Assembly (NCBI GenBank): GCA_944391285.1
Contig: CALXSY010000001.1
Location: 1 to 64,000 of the forward strand
Length of the DNA stretch: 64,000 bases
Source: an uncultured Clostridia bacterium
GTDB taxonomy: Bacteria; Bacillota; Peptococcia; Peptococcales; Peptococcaceae
Direction: 5' to 3'
The notes beneath the pieces are model-generated. The model did no database searches. It had not been told where the DNA came from and saw only the letters and a program-made list of their open reading frames with translations. Made by a program: the position numbers and the translations under genes. The stretch's first letter is position 1. Each line of letters starts with the position of its first letter. Positions 57,029 through 64,000 of the stretch are shown here, one piece after another.

Positions 57029-57804
57029 TGGGCGGTAAAACTAATTTTCATACCCACAGTGTTTACTGCGACGGCAAGGATACTTTGGAGGAATTGGTGG
57101 AGCAAGCCTTGGCAATGGGCATGGATGCTTTGGGCTTCAGCGGGCACAGCTTTACCCCTTTTGACCAAAGCTACTGCATGAGCTTAAAGGATACTTTGGA
57201 GTATCAAAAAGAGGTGCGTGCATTAAAAGAAAAATACCGGGGCAAAATCAAGCTTTATCTGGGTATTGAGCAGGATTTTTATTCGCCGGAAAGCACAGCT
57301 GAGTACGATTATGTAATTGCTTCGGTGCATTATGTAAAAAAGAACGGCGAATATTTAAGCATCGATGAATCGCCGGAGGATTTAAAAAGCTTTGCCCGCG
57401 ATTTTTATCAGGGCGATATTTACGGGCTGGTGGAGGACTATTTTCAGACCGTGGCTTTAATGGCACAAAGCAAATGCGCCTTTGTCGGGCATTTTGATTT
57501 GATTTGTAAGTTTCAGGAGCAAGCGCCCCTTTTTGATGAAAATCACCCCCGCTACAAACAAGCAGCGCAGAGTGCGTTAGCAGAATTGCTGCAAGCGGGA
57601 AAAATCATGGAAATCAACACCGGCGCCATGGCTCGGGGTTATCGCACTGCACCTTATCCGGCAGAAAATTGGCTTAAGGAAATTGCTAAAAATCAAGGCA
57701 GGCTTATTTTAAGCAGCGACTGCCATGACAAAAACTATTTAACCTACGGTTTTGATTTACCGCTAATAGCACAGTATGAGAAATATATCAATAAATCCAT
57801 CTAA
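57028..57804 (+). CDS. hisJ: histidinol-phosphatase (PHP family)
   Basis: A 258-residue PHP phosphoesterase completing the pathway. Metal ligands are in NFHTHSVYCDGKDTLEE, GFSGHSFTP, YVIASVHYVK, VGHFDLICKF, and SSDCHD. It is the Bacillota HisK/HisJ type, unrelated to the HAD domain of proteobacterial HisB. It is the last gene of the operon, closed by the terminator at 57815-57847. Confidence 0.93.
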   Translation: MGGKTNFHTHSVYCDGKDTLEELVEQALAMGMDALGFSGHSFTPFDQSYCMSLKDTLEYQKEVRALKEKYRGKIKLYLGIEQDFYSPESTAEYDYVIASVHYVKKNGEYLSIDESPEDLKSFARDFYQGDIYGLVEDYFQTVALMAQSKCAFVGHFDLICKFQEQAPLFDENHPRYKQAAQSALAELLQAGKIMEINTGAMARGYRTAPYPAENWLKEIAKNQGRLILSSDCHDKNYLTYGFDLPLIAQYEKYINKSI

Positions 57805-57814
57805 AAAAGCAACA

Positions 57815-57847
57815 ACCGTCAGAACAAATCTGACGGTCATTTTTTTT
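57815..57847. terminator. terminator after the his operon
   Basis: ACCGTCAGA (57815-57823) pairs with TCTGACGGT (57829-57837), then CA and eight Ts on the plus strand. It lies just beyond the stop of the convergent lipoprotein gene and may serve both. Confidence 0.92.
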
Positions 57848-57858
57848 AAAAGGAGAAG

Positions 57859-58440
57859 TTATCTGCTGACTTTTTCAGGGGTGATGCGAGTGAAAAGATT
57901 GGTTATTTCACTGGTCAGACCGCTTACCGGCTTACCGTTGGTTAAATCAGTAAAGGTATCTTTAATTCTGGTAAAGGAATCGGCATCCTCAGAAATATAG
58001 ACATCGCTGATTTGGCTGTCAGTATTCATGACAATCTCGGCTACCTGATCTTTAAGATCTCCGGCCTCGGCTGAAGTATCCTGAGAGTCGATATCCAAGG
58101 CAATATAGGCGCTGTTGCCTACAACCATTACCCAGACGTCTTTGGCTTGAGAAACCTCGGATTTGATGGCATCGTTAATGGCTTGAGAACGGCTTTCATT
58201 GTAGGTTTCGTCATTAGCGGTATTATTATCGGTCATATTTTGACCCATTTGGGTGTCATTGGCAGAATTATTGGTTGTTTGGTTGTCCATCATGCCGTTG
58301 GTGCCATTCATGTCAGTGGAATTTTGGGTAGTGGGATTTTGGTCATTGGTGTTGCCGTTTTGCTCGTCGCTTGAACAGGCGGTGAGCACAGTTAATCCCA
58401 AGATAAGAATAACTGTCAATAAAAGAAGACGTTTTTTCAT
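57859..58440 (-). CDS. YhcN/YlaJ-like lipoprotein
   Basis: A 193-residue exported lipoprotein. The signal peptide ends with lipobox VLTACS (Cys about residue 22). A low-complexity stretch rich in Asn, Thr, Gln, Met and Ser follows (about 25-85), then a compact domain of about 100 residues with VWVMVVGNSAYIALDI and DVYISEDADSFTRIKD, as in YhcN/YlaJ sporulation lipoproteins. Those are associated with spore membranes in Bacillus. Together with LonB it is a hint, not proof, of sporulation. AAAGGAGG precedes the ATG. Confidence 0.78.
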   Translation of the reverse strand: MKKRLLLLTVILILGLTVLTACSSDEQNGNTNDQNPTTQNSTDMNGTNGMMDNQTTNNSANDTQMGQNMTDNNTANDETYNESRSQAINDAIKSEVSQAKDVWVMVVGNSAYIALDIDSQDTSAEAGDLKDQVAEIVMNTDSQISDVYISEDADSFTRIKDTFTDLTNGKPVSGLTSEITNLFTRITPEKVSR

Positions 58441-58652
58441 CTAAATCCTCCTTTCTAAAAAAATATGAGGCTGTTACTCAAAGGTAGTATTTGAAATAAT
58501 TAAAAGAGTATGCTTGCAAAAAGTTAATAAGAAAGAAAAAACACCATAAAAAACTAATCGGTAATAGAAATTAATTTTATATAAAAGCGGCAGATATTGT
58601 GCTATAATAAAAAATGGTTTTTGATAAAAACACTTGGCAGAGGAGGATAATT

Positions 58653-59273
58653 ATGGATAAAAATCTGCTTAATCAAACGATAGAAAACTTGCGCAAGCAT
58701 GGCTTTGACGCCAGACTGTGCCGCAATCAGGACGAGGCAAAAACTTTGATTGCCGAATATATCATTCCCTACGGCAGCGTAGGCATGGGCGGTTCAATGA
58801 CTTTGCGCCAGCTGGAAATAGCCCAGTTGGCTCGTAATCACCGGGCAAAGGTTTACGATCATTGGGATCCGAAGCTTAATGCGGAAGAAAAAATGGATAT
58901 TATGCGCAAAAGCCTGCTTGCCGACTTATACCTTGCCAGCGCCAATGCAATCAGCGCAGACGGCAAAATATTTAATATCGACGGCAACGGCAATCGTTTG
59001 GCGGCAATGATGTTTGGTCCGAAAAAGGTCGTAATCGTTGCCGGATATAATAAGATTGTGACCGATGAAAAGGCGGCAATGGAGCGGATTAAAAATCATG
59101 TCTGCGGGCTTAATGCTAAGCGCCTGCAAAAGAAAACTCCCTGCGCCGAGAGCGGCAAATGCATGGACTGCCAAAGCCAAGACCGTATTTGCGCCATCAC
59201 TTCCATCATGGAGCGCAAGCCGGGTTTGACAGATATGACAGTGATTATAATCGAAGAAGAATTGGGATACTAG
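58653..59273 (+). CDS. LUD-domain protein (LutC/YkgG-like)
   Basis: A 206-residue lactate-utilisation-like (LUD, former DUF162) protein. The core has PYGSVGMGGSMTLRQL, YDHWDPKLNAEEK, and FNIDGNGNRLAAM then GPKKVVIVAGYNKI. A C-terminal cysteine cluster (CGLNAKRLQKKTPC then CMDCQSQDRIC) could bind metal or an Fe-S centre. It is not beside lutA/lutB, so it is the stand-alone LUD type common in anaerobes with unclear substrate. AGGAGG precedes the ATG at 58653, and a TATAAT-like -10 lies at 58603-58608 without a good -35. Confidence 0.85.
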   Translation: MDKNLLNQTIENLRKHGFDARLCRNQDEAKTLIAEYIIPYGSVGMGGSMTLRQLEIAQLARNHRAKVYDHWDPKLNAEEKMDIMRKSLLADLYLASANAISADGKIFNIDGNGNRLAAMMFGPKKVVIVAGYNKIVTDEKAAMERIKNHVCGLNAKRLQKKTPCAESGKCMDCQSQDRICAITSIMERKPGLTDMTVIIIEEELGY

Positions 59274-59284
59274 GAGAGAATGAG

Positions 59285-60544
59285 TTGAAAAAAGTTGTGA
59301 TAATCGGTGCCGGAGCTTCCGGCATGATGGCGGCTATTGCGGCGGCGGAAAATGGAGCAGAGGTTTTAGTTTTAGAAAAAAATGACCGGGCAGGCAAAAA
59401 AATTCGCATTACCGGCAAAGGACGCTGCAATGTGACCAGCGCCAAAGCTTTGGAAGAGCATATTAAATCCTTTGCCCATAACGGCAAATTTATGTATACA
59501 CCTTTAAACCGTTTGACGCCGGAGGAAACCTACCGCTTTTTTGAAGAAGCAGGAGTGCCGTTAAAGGTGGAAAGAGGCGACAGAGTATTTCCCCAGTCGG
59601 ACAATGCACAGGATATTGTTGACGCTTTAGTAAAACGCATGGCAAAAAAGAATGTGCAAGTAAAATTTAATAAGGCGGTTAAAACCATCTTACGAAGCCA
59701 AGAGGGCAAATTATTGGGAGTAATGTGCGATGACGGCGAGCTGATTATGGCGGACAGCGTGATTATTGCTACCGGCGGCGCTAGCTATCCCGGCACCGGC
59801 AGCAGCGGCGATGGCTATAAATTTGCCAAAAGTGTAGGGCATAAGATAGTGGATATCCGTCCGGCATTGGTACCTTTAGTAGTGAAAGAAAGTGACATCA
59901 GCCAGCTGCAGGGACTTAGCCTGCGCAATGTGAAATTAAGCGTCTATGATAAAAAGGGCAAGCTTTTAGTCAGTCAGTTTGGCGAATTGTTATTTACTCA
60001 CTTTGGCTTGAGCGGTCCGGTGGTGCTGACGGCAAGCGGCATTTTAAGCGATTATTGGCAGAAAAATAAGGAAGAATTGATGGGCGATATTGATTTAAAA
60101 CCGGCATTATCGCGAGAAAAGCTGGACGAACGCCTGCTCAGAGAAATTAAAGAGCTGCCCAAGCGCAGCTACAAAAATTTGCTGGGGGCTTTGATGCCTC
60201 AGTTATTGATTGCGCCTTTTATCAACCGCAGCGGTATTCCTTATAATAAATTGTCCAATCAGCTTACCAAAGAGGACAGAGAGGTCATCATCGACTTACT
60301 CAAAGGCTATTGGTTTACTTTAACCGGCACTAGACCACTGGCGGAAGGCATAGTGACCGCCGGCGGAGTGAATGTTAAGGAAGTATCGCCCAAAACTATG
60401 GAGAGCAAAATCTGCCCTAATCTTTATATAGTCGGCGAATTGTTAGATGTAGATGCGGTAACCGGCGGTTTTAATTTGCAGGCGGCTTTTTCTACCGGCT
60501 ATTTGGCTGGCTTAAGTGCGGCGCAAAAAGAGAATATTGAATAG
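59285..60544 (+). CDS. HI0933/BaiN-family flavoprotein
   Basis: A 419-residue FAD-dependent oxidoreductase. The N-terminal Rossmann loop is VVIIGAGASGMMAA, followed by GKKIRITGKGRCNVTS, FPQSDNAQDIVDAL, IIATGGASYPGTGSSGDGY, and the C-terminal TAGGVNVKEVSPKTMES and GGFNLQAAFSTGYLAG. The family includes BaiN, proposed in bile-acid reduction, but most members have no known substrate. The TTG at 59285 is chosen because AGGAGAG lies just before it; it is 11 bp after the LUD gene, probably co-transcribed. Confidence 0.88.
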   Translation: MKKVVIIGAGASGMMAAIAAAENGAEVLVLEKNDRAGKKIRITGKGRCNVTSAKALEEHIKSFAHNGKFMYTPLNRLTPEETYRFFEEAGVPLKVERGDRVFPQSDNAQDIVDALVKRMAKKNVQVKFNKAVKTILRSQEGKLLGVMCDDGELIMADSVIIATGGASYPGTGSSGDGYKFAKSVGHKIVDIRPALVPLVVKESDISQLQGLSLRNVKLSVYDKKGKLLVSQFGELLFTHFGLSGPVVLTASGILSDYWQKNKEELMGDIDLKPALSREKLDERLLREIKELPKRSYKNLLGALMPQLLIAPFINRSGIPYNKLSNQLTKEDREVIIDLLKGYWFTLTGTRPLAEGIVTAGGVNVKEVSPKTMESKICPNLYIVGELLDVDAVTGGFNLQAAFSTGYLAGLSAAQKENIE

Positions 60545-60556
60545 AGGGTGAAATAA

Positions 60557-60679
60557 ATGAAAAGCATTAAAGAAATATTATTCCCACAAGAAGTAAAGCC
60601 GATTAGATTGGCGGGGTTAAGGTTATTTAATGTAGGCGGCAGAACAAGGTGGCTGTTCAATCGGCTAAAGAAAAATTAA
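60557..60679 (+). CDS. possible 40-residue basic peptide
   Basis: An ATG at 60557 follows AGAGGGTG with correct spacing and opens 40 codons. The product is basic, with a Leu/Phe/Arg-rich middle (RLAGLRLFNVGGRTRWLFNR) that could be amphipathic. It sits 12 bp after the flavoprotein gene and 53 bp before cmk, where relatives often have cmk directly. An imperfect stem (CTTGATTAGC with GCCAATCAAG) lies at about 60688-60715 behind it. No family is recognised. Confidence 0.45.
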   Translation: MKSIKEILFPQEVKPIRLAGLRLFNVGGRTRWLFNRLKKN

Positions 60680-60732
60680 AAAATGCACTTGATTAGCCTG
60701 CAAAAGCCAATCAAGCAATAAGAGGTGAAAAG

Positions 60733-61413
60733 ATGGAAAGACAATTGCAAATTGCTATCGACGGTCCGGCGGGAGCCGGTAAAAGCACTATTGCTAAAAT
60801 GATTGCCGATAAATTGGATTTGTTATATTTAGATACCGGTGCCATGTATAGGGCTTGCGCTTACTATTTAAAGCAAAATAATGCTTTAGATGACGAAAAA
60901 AAGATGGATGAACTTTTAGAGCAAATGGAGCTTAATTTTGATGAAAGCGGCAAACAGATATTTTTAAACGGAGAAAATGTTTCAGCGGTGATTCGCACCC
61001 CGGAAATCTCCGAGCTTACTTCTAAAGTATCGAGCAATGCAAAAGTGCGGAAAATATTAGTACACAAGCAGCAGCAAATTGCCGGAAGCCGCGGGGTTAT
61101 TATGGATGGCAGAGATATTGGCACAGTAGTCTTGCCCGAGGCACAGGTCAAAATATTTTTGACTGCTTCGCTGGAATCGAGAGCTCAAAGAAGACTTTTG
61201 GATTTGGCGCAAAAAGGCATTAAAAGCGATCTGGCTACGGTAATGGAAGATTTGGCAAAAAGGGATAAGCAAGACAGCACCAGAGAGCATTCACCGTTAA
61301 AACAGGCAGATGATGCTGTGGTTATAGATACAAGCGAAATGAGTATTGATGATGTGATAAAAAATATTTTATTAATTATTGAAAATAAGGGTTTATTTTC
61401 TCGAAATAATTAG
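60733..61413 (+). CDS. cmk: cytidylate kinase
   Basis: A 226-residue (d)CMP kinase. The P-loop is IDGPAGAGKSTIAK, then DTGAMYRACAYYL, the IVMDGRDIGTVV-like VIMDGRDIGTVV, and the lid ALAQKGIKSD-like segment with RDKQDSTREHSPL. The gene lies immediately upstream of ispH-rpsA, a conserved neighbourhood in Clostridia and Negativicutes. GAGGTG precedes the ATG. Confidence 0.96.
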   Translation: MERQLQIAIDGPAGAGKSTIAKMIADKLDLLYLDTGAMYRACAYYLKQNNALDDEKKMDELLEQMELNFDESGKQIFLNGENVSAVIRTPEISELTSKVSSNAKVRKILVHKQQQIAGSRGVIMDGRDIGTVVLPEAQVKIFLTASLESRAQRRLLDLAQKGIKSDLATVMEDLAKRDKQDSTREHSPLKQADDAVVIDTSEMSIDDVIKNILLIIENKGLFSRNN

Positions 61414-61451
61414 GTATAATGAAATAGTATATCTATAAGGAGTTGATCCGA

Positions 61452-63455
61452 GTGGCTATTTTCGTAGCTCCGCATTCGGGATTTTGTTTTGGTGTACGCA
61501 CTGCCATCCAAAAAGGGGAAGAGCTGATAAAAGAGGGCTTAGGTCCGGTGGCTACCTTGGGACCGTTGATACATAATCCGCAAGAGGTAGACAGGCTTTC
61601 CAAGATGGGCATTATCAGCCGGGAGAGCTTTCAAGATATTGTGGAAAACAAAGTCTTGATCCGCACTCATGGTGTAGCACCGGAGGTTTATGCCGAGGCT
61701 AAAAGACGAGGATTGGAAATATTGGACTGCACTTGCCCTTTTGTGCGCAAGGTGCAAAAAATTGCCCATGAGAGAAGCTTAAATGGCGATTTGGTCTTGA
61801 TTTTAGGCAATAAAGCTCATCCGGAAGTGATGGGAATATTGGGCTGGGCCGGAGAAAACAGCATTGCTTTTACTGAGATAGATGAATTGGATTTAAACCA
61901 GTTAAAGGGTAAAAATGTAAGCTTGGTTTCACAGACGACGGAAAATGTGGCGAAGTTTGAAAAAGCGGCACAGGTTTTGCGGGAGTCGGCGGGACATTTG
62001 CAAGTTTACAATACCATTTGCTCTGCTACCCAGGAGAGGCAAAATGATGCGTTGGATTTGGCAAAAAAGGTCGATATCATGATCGTTATCGGCGGCAAAA
62101 ACAGCGCCAATACGCAAAAGCTGGTGAGCTTATGCGAAAAGCAGACCAAAACGTACCATGTAGAATCAGCTCAAGATTTAACACCGCAGATGTATAATGC
62201 GGTTAAGATAGGCATCACAGCAGGGGCCTCAACACCTGACTGGATTATTAGGGAGGTTATTGACAAGATGAATGAAGAATTAATGACGATGGAAGAATGT
62301 TTAGAACAAGAAGGAGCCAGCATCAAACCGGTTGAATTGCATGAAATCGTTACCGGTGTAGTTGTTAAAGTTAACAATGACGAAGTACTGGTTGATATAG
62401 GAGGCAAGTCCGAAGGTGTAATTCCTGCTAAAGAATTAGGCAATGACGAAGTTAATGTCGGCGACGAAGTTCAGGTAATGGTTATCCGCATGGAAAACAA
62501 AGAGGGCAACATGGTATTGTCCAAAAAGAGAGTAGACCAACAATTGGCTATCAATAAGCTGGCTGAAGATTTTGAGCAGGGCAATATCATCGAAGCAAAG
62601 GTAACTGAAGCTGTCAAAGGCGGCGTTATCGTTAATATCGGTGTTCGCGGCTTTGTACCGGCATCTTTGTTAGACACCAAATATATCGAAGATATCAACA
62701 GCTTTGTAGGACAAACCTTGAAATTCAAAATCGTAGAATACAAACCGGAAGACAGAAAAGTTATCCTGTCCCGCCGGGCAGTAGTTGAAGAAGAAGAAAA
62801 AGCTTTGAAAGAAAAATTCTGGAATGAAATCGAAGAAGGTCAAACTGTAAAAGGTACTGTCAGAAGATTGTCCAACTTCGGTGCATTTATTGATTTAGGC
62901 GGAGTTGACGGCTTACTCCATATCTCCGAAATGGGCTGGGGTCGTGTAAGAAGACCGGGCGATGTTGTAAAGGTAGGTCAGGAAGTAGAAGTTTATGTTT
63001 TGAGCGTTGACAAAGAAAATGAGAAAATTTCTTTAAGCTTGAAGAAATTGATTGCTAATCCTTGGGAAGATGCTGCGGAAAAATTTGCTGTCGGCAATAT
63101 CGTTACCGGTAAGGTTGTACGCATCGCCTCCTTTGGTGCATTTGTGGAATTGGCTGATGGTGTTGATGGTTTGGTTCATATTTCTCAGATTTCCTGGAGC
63201 AGAGTAGAAAAGGTAGAAGATGCTTTAACTATCGGTCAAGAGGTTCAGGCTAAAGTTTTGGATTTGGATTTAGAAAACAAAAAAATCAGCTTGAGCATCA
63301 AAGAAACCACCGAAAGACCGCAAAAAACCGTTGCTGAAAAAATTGCAGACAAGGTTGAAGAGGTAGCAGATAAAGTAGAAGAGGCTATGGATAAAATCGA
63401 AGACAAGGTTGAAGACGTAGTTGACGCTATCAAAGATGCTATTGACAGAGACTAA
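61452..63455 (+). CDS. ispH: IspH (HMBPP reductase) fused to ribosomal protein S1
   Basis: A 667-residue fusion. Residues 1-285 are IspH, making IPP/DMAPP from HMBPP with a 4Fe-4S cluster bound by Cys in HSGFCFGV, LDCTCPFV (about 95) and ICSATQE (about 190). Residues about 295-615 hold four S1 RNA-binding domains (each with a GAF/GVIV strand and an SLKK-type end). The last 45 residues are a charged repetitive helix (KVEEVADKVEEAMDKIED). Fusions of this kind are known in Clostridia and Negativicutes. The GTG at 61452 is chosen because AAGGAG is 9 bp upstream; a TTG at 61443 is too close. Confidence 0.93.
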   Translation: MAIFVAPHSGFCFGVRTAIQKGEELIKEGLGPVATLGPLIHNPQEVDRLSKMGIISRESFQDIVENKVLIRTHGVAPEVYAEAKRRGLEILDCTCPFVRKVQKIAHERSLNGDLVLILGNKAHPEVMGILGWAGENSIAFTEIDELDLNQLKGKNVSLVSQTTENVAKFEKAAQVLRESAGHLQVYNTICSATQERQNDALDLAKKVDIMIVIGGKNSANTQKLVSLCEKQTKTYHVESAQDLTPQMYNAVKIGITAGASTPDWIIREVIDKMNEELMTMEECLEQEGASIKPVELHEIVTGVVVKVNNDEVLVDIGGKSEGVIPAKELGNDEVNVGDEVQVMVIRMENKEGNMVLSKKRVDQQLAINKLAEDFEQGNIIEAKVTEAVKGGVIVNIGVRGFVPASLLDTKYIEDINSFVGQTLKFKIVEYKPEDRKVILSRRAVVEEEEKALKEKFWNEIEEGQTVKGTVRRLSNFGAFIDLGGVDGLLHISEMGWGRVRRPGDVVKVGQEVEVYVLSVDKENEKISLSLKKLIANPWEDAAEKFAVGNIVTGKVVRIASFGAFVELADGVDGLVHISQISWSRVEKVEDALTIGQEVQAKVLDLDLENKKISLSIKETTERPQKTVAEKIADKVEEVADKVEEAMDKIEDKVEDVVDAIKDAIDRD

Positions 63456-63466
63456 TTGGGTTGAAT

Positions 63467-63508
63467 AAAAAGCGAGGTTTATCAAAAAACGATAGGCTTC
63501 GCTTTTTT
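63467..63508 (+). terminator. terminator after ispH-rpsA
   Basis: AAAAGCGA (63467-63474) and TCGCTTTTTT (63499-63508) close a longer imperfect stem containing TATC/GATA. Confidence 0.85.
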
Positions 63509-63799
63509 CATGGGGAAAAGAAGAAAATAAATATTTAATAATGATAAAATTTTATAATTGAGCGGTCAGTGATAAAAAAACCTTTTTAGATTGCAATAGT
63601 TATTTTAATAGAGAAATAGCATATAATATATAGGAATTTTGCGAGAATAATGATATACTATATGTAATGTATGTATCTCTTAAACAATAGATTAAATTTG
63701 AAAGGTGATGCCTTTGGCCCAAACTTTTTGCGATGCCGCAAATCATTAAAAAGATTAAGAAAAAATTAGAAAAATTTGAGACAACAAGGAGTAGGTGTT
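63509..63799. other. AT-rich region before sdhC
   Basis: No gene is seen. Two TATAAT/TATACT-like -10 boxes occur at 63622-63627 and 63654-63659 without convincing -35 partners. A small hairpin TTTGCG-ATGC-CGCAAA lies at 63727-63742. The AT-rich stretch probably holds the sdh promoter and leader, but no defined regulator site could be named. Confidence 0.4.
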
Positions 63800-64000
63800 A
63801 TGAGTCAAAAGGAAAGTAAGTTAGAGTTTGCATTGCGTAAACTCCAATCATTGAGTGGCTTTTTGCCATTGTGCGTATTTTTAATGTTTCACTTGGTAGC
63901 TAATGCTGTAATTATGATAAGTCCTGGGTATTACTATAAGTTTATAAACACTATGGCTACCATCCCGGGGCTGATCGTCATTGAGTTGGTTATCATTTTC
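63800..64000 (+). CDS. sdhC: succinate dehydrogenase/fumarate reductase cytochrome b subunit, partial
   Basis: The first 67 residues of a membrane anchor of the Bacillus-type SdhC (cytochrome b558) family; the gene runs off the window. The opening FALRKLQSLSGFLPLCVFLM followed by FHLVANAV matches the first helix with a probable heme-ligating His, and a second hydrophobic stretch begins at IPGLIVIELVIIF. It would anchor the SdhA/B subunits and pass electrons to or from quinone. AAGGAGTAGG precedes the ATG at 63800. Confidence 0.88.
   Translation, partial: MSQKESKLEFALRKLQSLSGFLPLCVFLMFHLVANAVIMISPGYYYKFINTMATIPGLIVIELVIIF

Overview
The window looks like a chromosomal segment of a moderately AT-rich, anaerobic Bacillota bacterium, most likely of the Clostridia/Negativicutes side. 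The evidence is the IspH-ribosomal protein S1 fusion, hydroxylamine reductase, T-box leaders, the lonB-lon-engB cluster, the RNase M5-rsmA pair, a glmU-prs-pth-mfd cluster, tRNA genes without encoded CCA, and strong AGGAGG ribosome sites. LonB and a YhcN/YlaJ-type lipoprotein hint at a spore-forming ancestry. The species cannot be named from the sequence alone.

Layout: 1-4.7 kb is the end of an integrated mobile element, with a promoter, an orphan protein, a frameshifted P4/D5-type primase-helicase, an excisionase and a tyrosine integrase. It abuts tRNA-Ser(GGA), and a 17-bp tRNA-Ser 3'-end copy is a likely att scar. 5-9.8 kb holds a CPBP protease and ung (minus) and a T-box (Ile)-controlled ileS (plus). 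9.8-15.3 kb holds a DUF1540 mini-protein, radA, a YacL-like PIN/TRAM protein, and an ECF sigma factor with an RsgI-like, four-PepSY-repeat membrane partner. 15.4-17.7 kb holds tRNA-Ser(GCT), tRNA-Arg(ACG), a GNAT acetyltransferase, rnmV and rsmA. 17.7-21.3 kb (minus) holds a flavodoxin, argG, argF with tandem ARG boxes, and two small proteins. 21.4-30.2 kb (plus) holds a CPA2 antiporter, lonB, lon, engB, a small basic protein and cca. 30.2-44.4 kb (minus) holds a sodium/solute symporter behind a T-box whose specifier reads as Tyr, nadE with a promoter-proximal terminator, prsA, and mfd, pth, prs, glmU, gntR, ispE, and a Crp/Fnr regulator. 44.5-49.5 kb holds hcp-HPP, metG and tatD. 49.6-57.8 kb is a ten-gene histidine operon (hisZGDCBHAF-hisIE-hisJ). 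57.9-64 kb holds a YhcN-like lipoprotein, a LUD protein, an HI0933-family flavoprotein, a 40-aa ORF, cmk, ispH-rpsA and the start of sdhC.

How the genes work together: most are housekeeping genes (translation, RNA processing, DNA repair, proteolysis, cell-wall and isoprenoid precursors, NAD, Arg and His biosynthesis). The parts that repay a second look are regulatory: two T-boxes, ARG boxes, nested inverted repeats before lon, a hairpin terminator in the nadE leader, a 16-bp inverted repeat between hcp and its divergent Crp-like gene, a palindrome in the his promoter, and the sigma/PepSY-repeat anti-sigma pair. Many start codons were moved inward from the longest reading frame because a clear Shine-Dalgarno sequence sits just before an internal ATG, GTG or TTG. 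No CRISPR array, insertion sequence or rRNA gene was seen.
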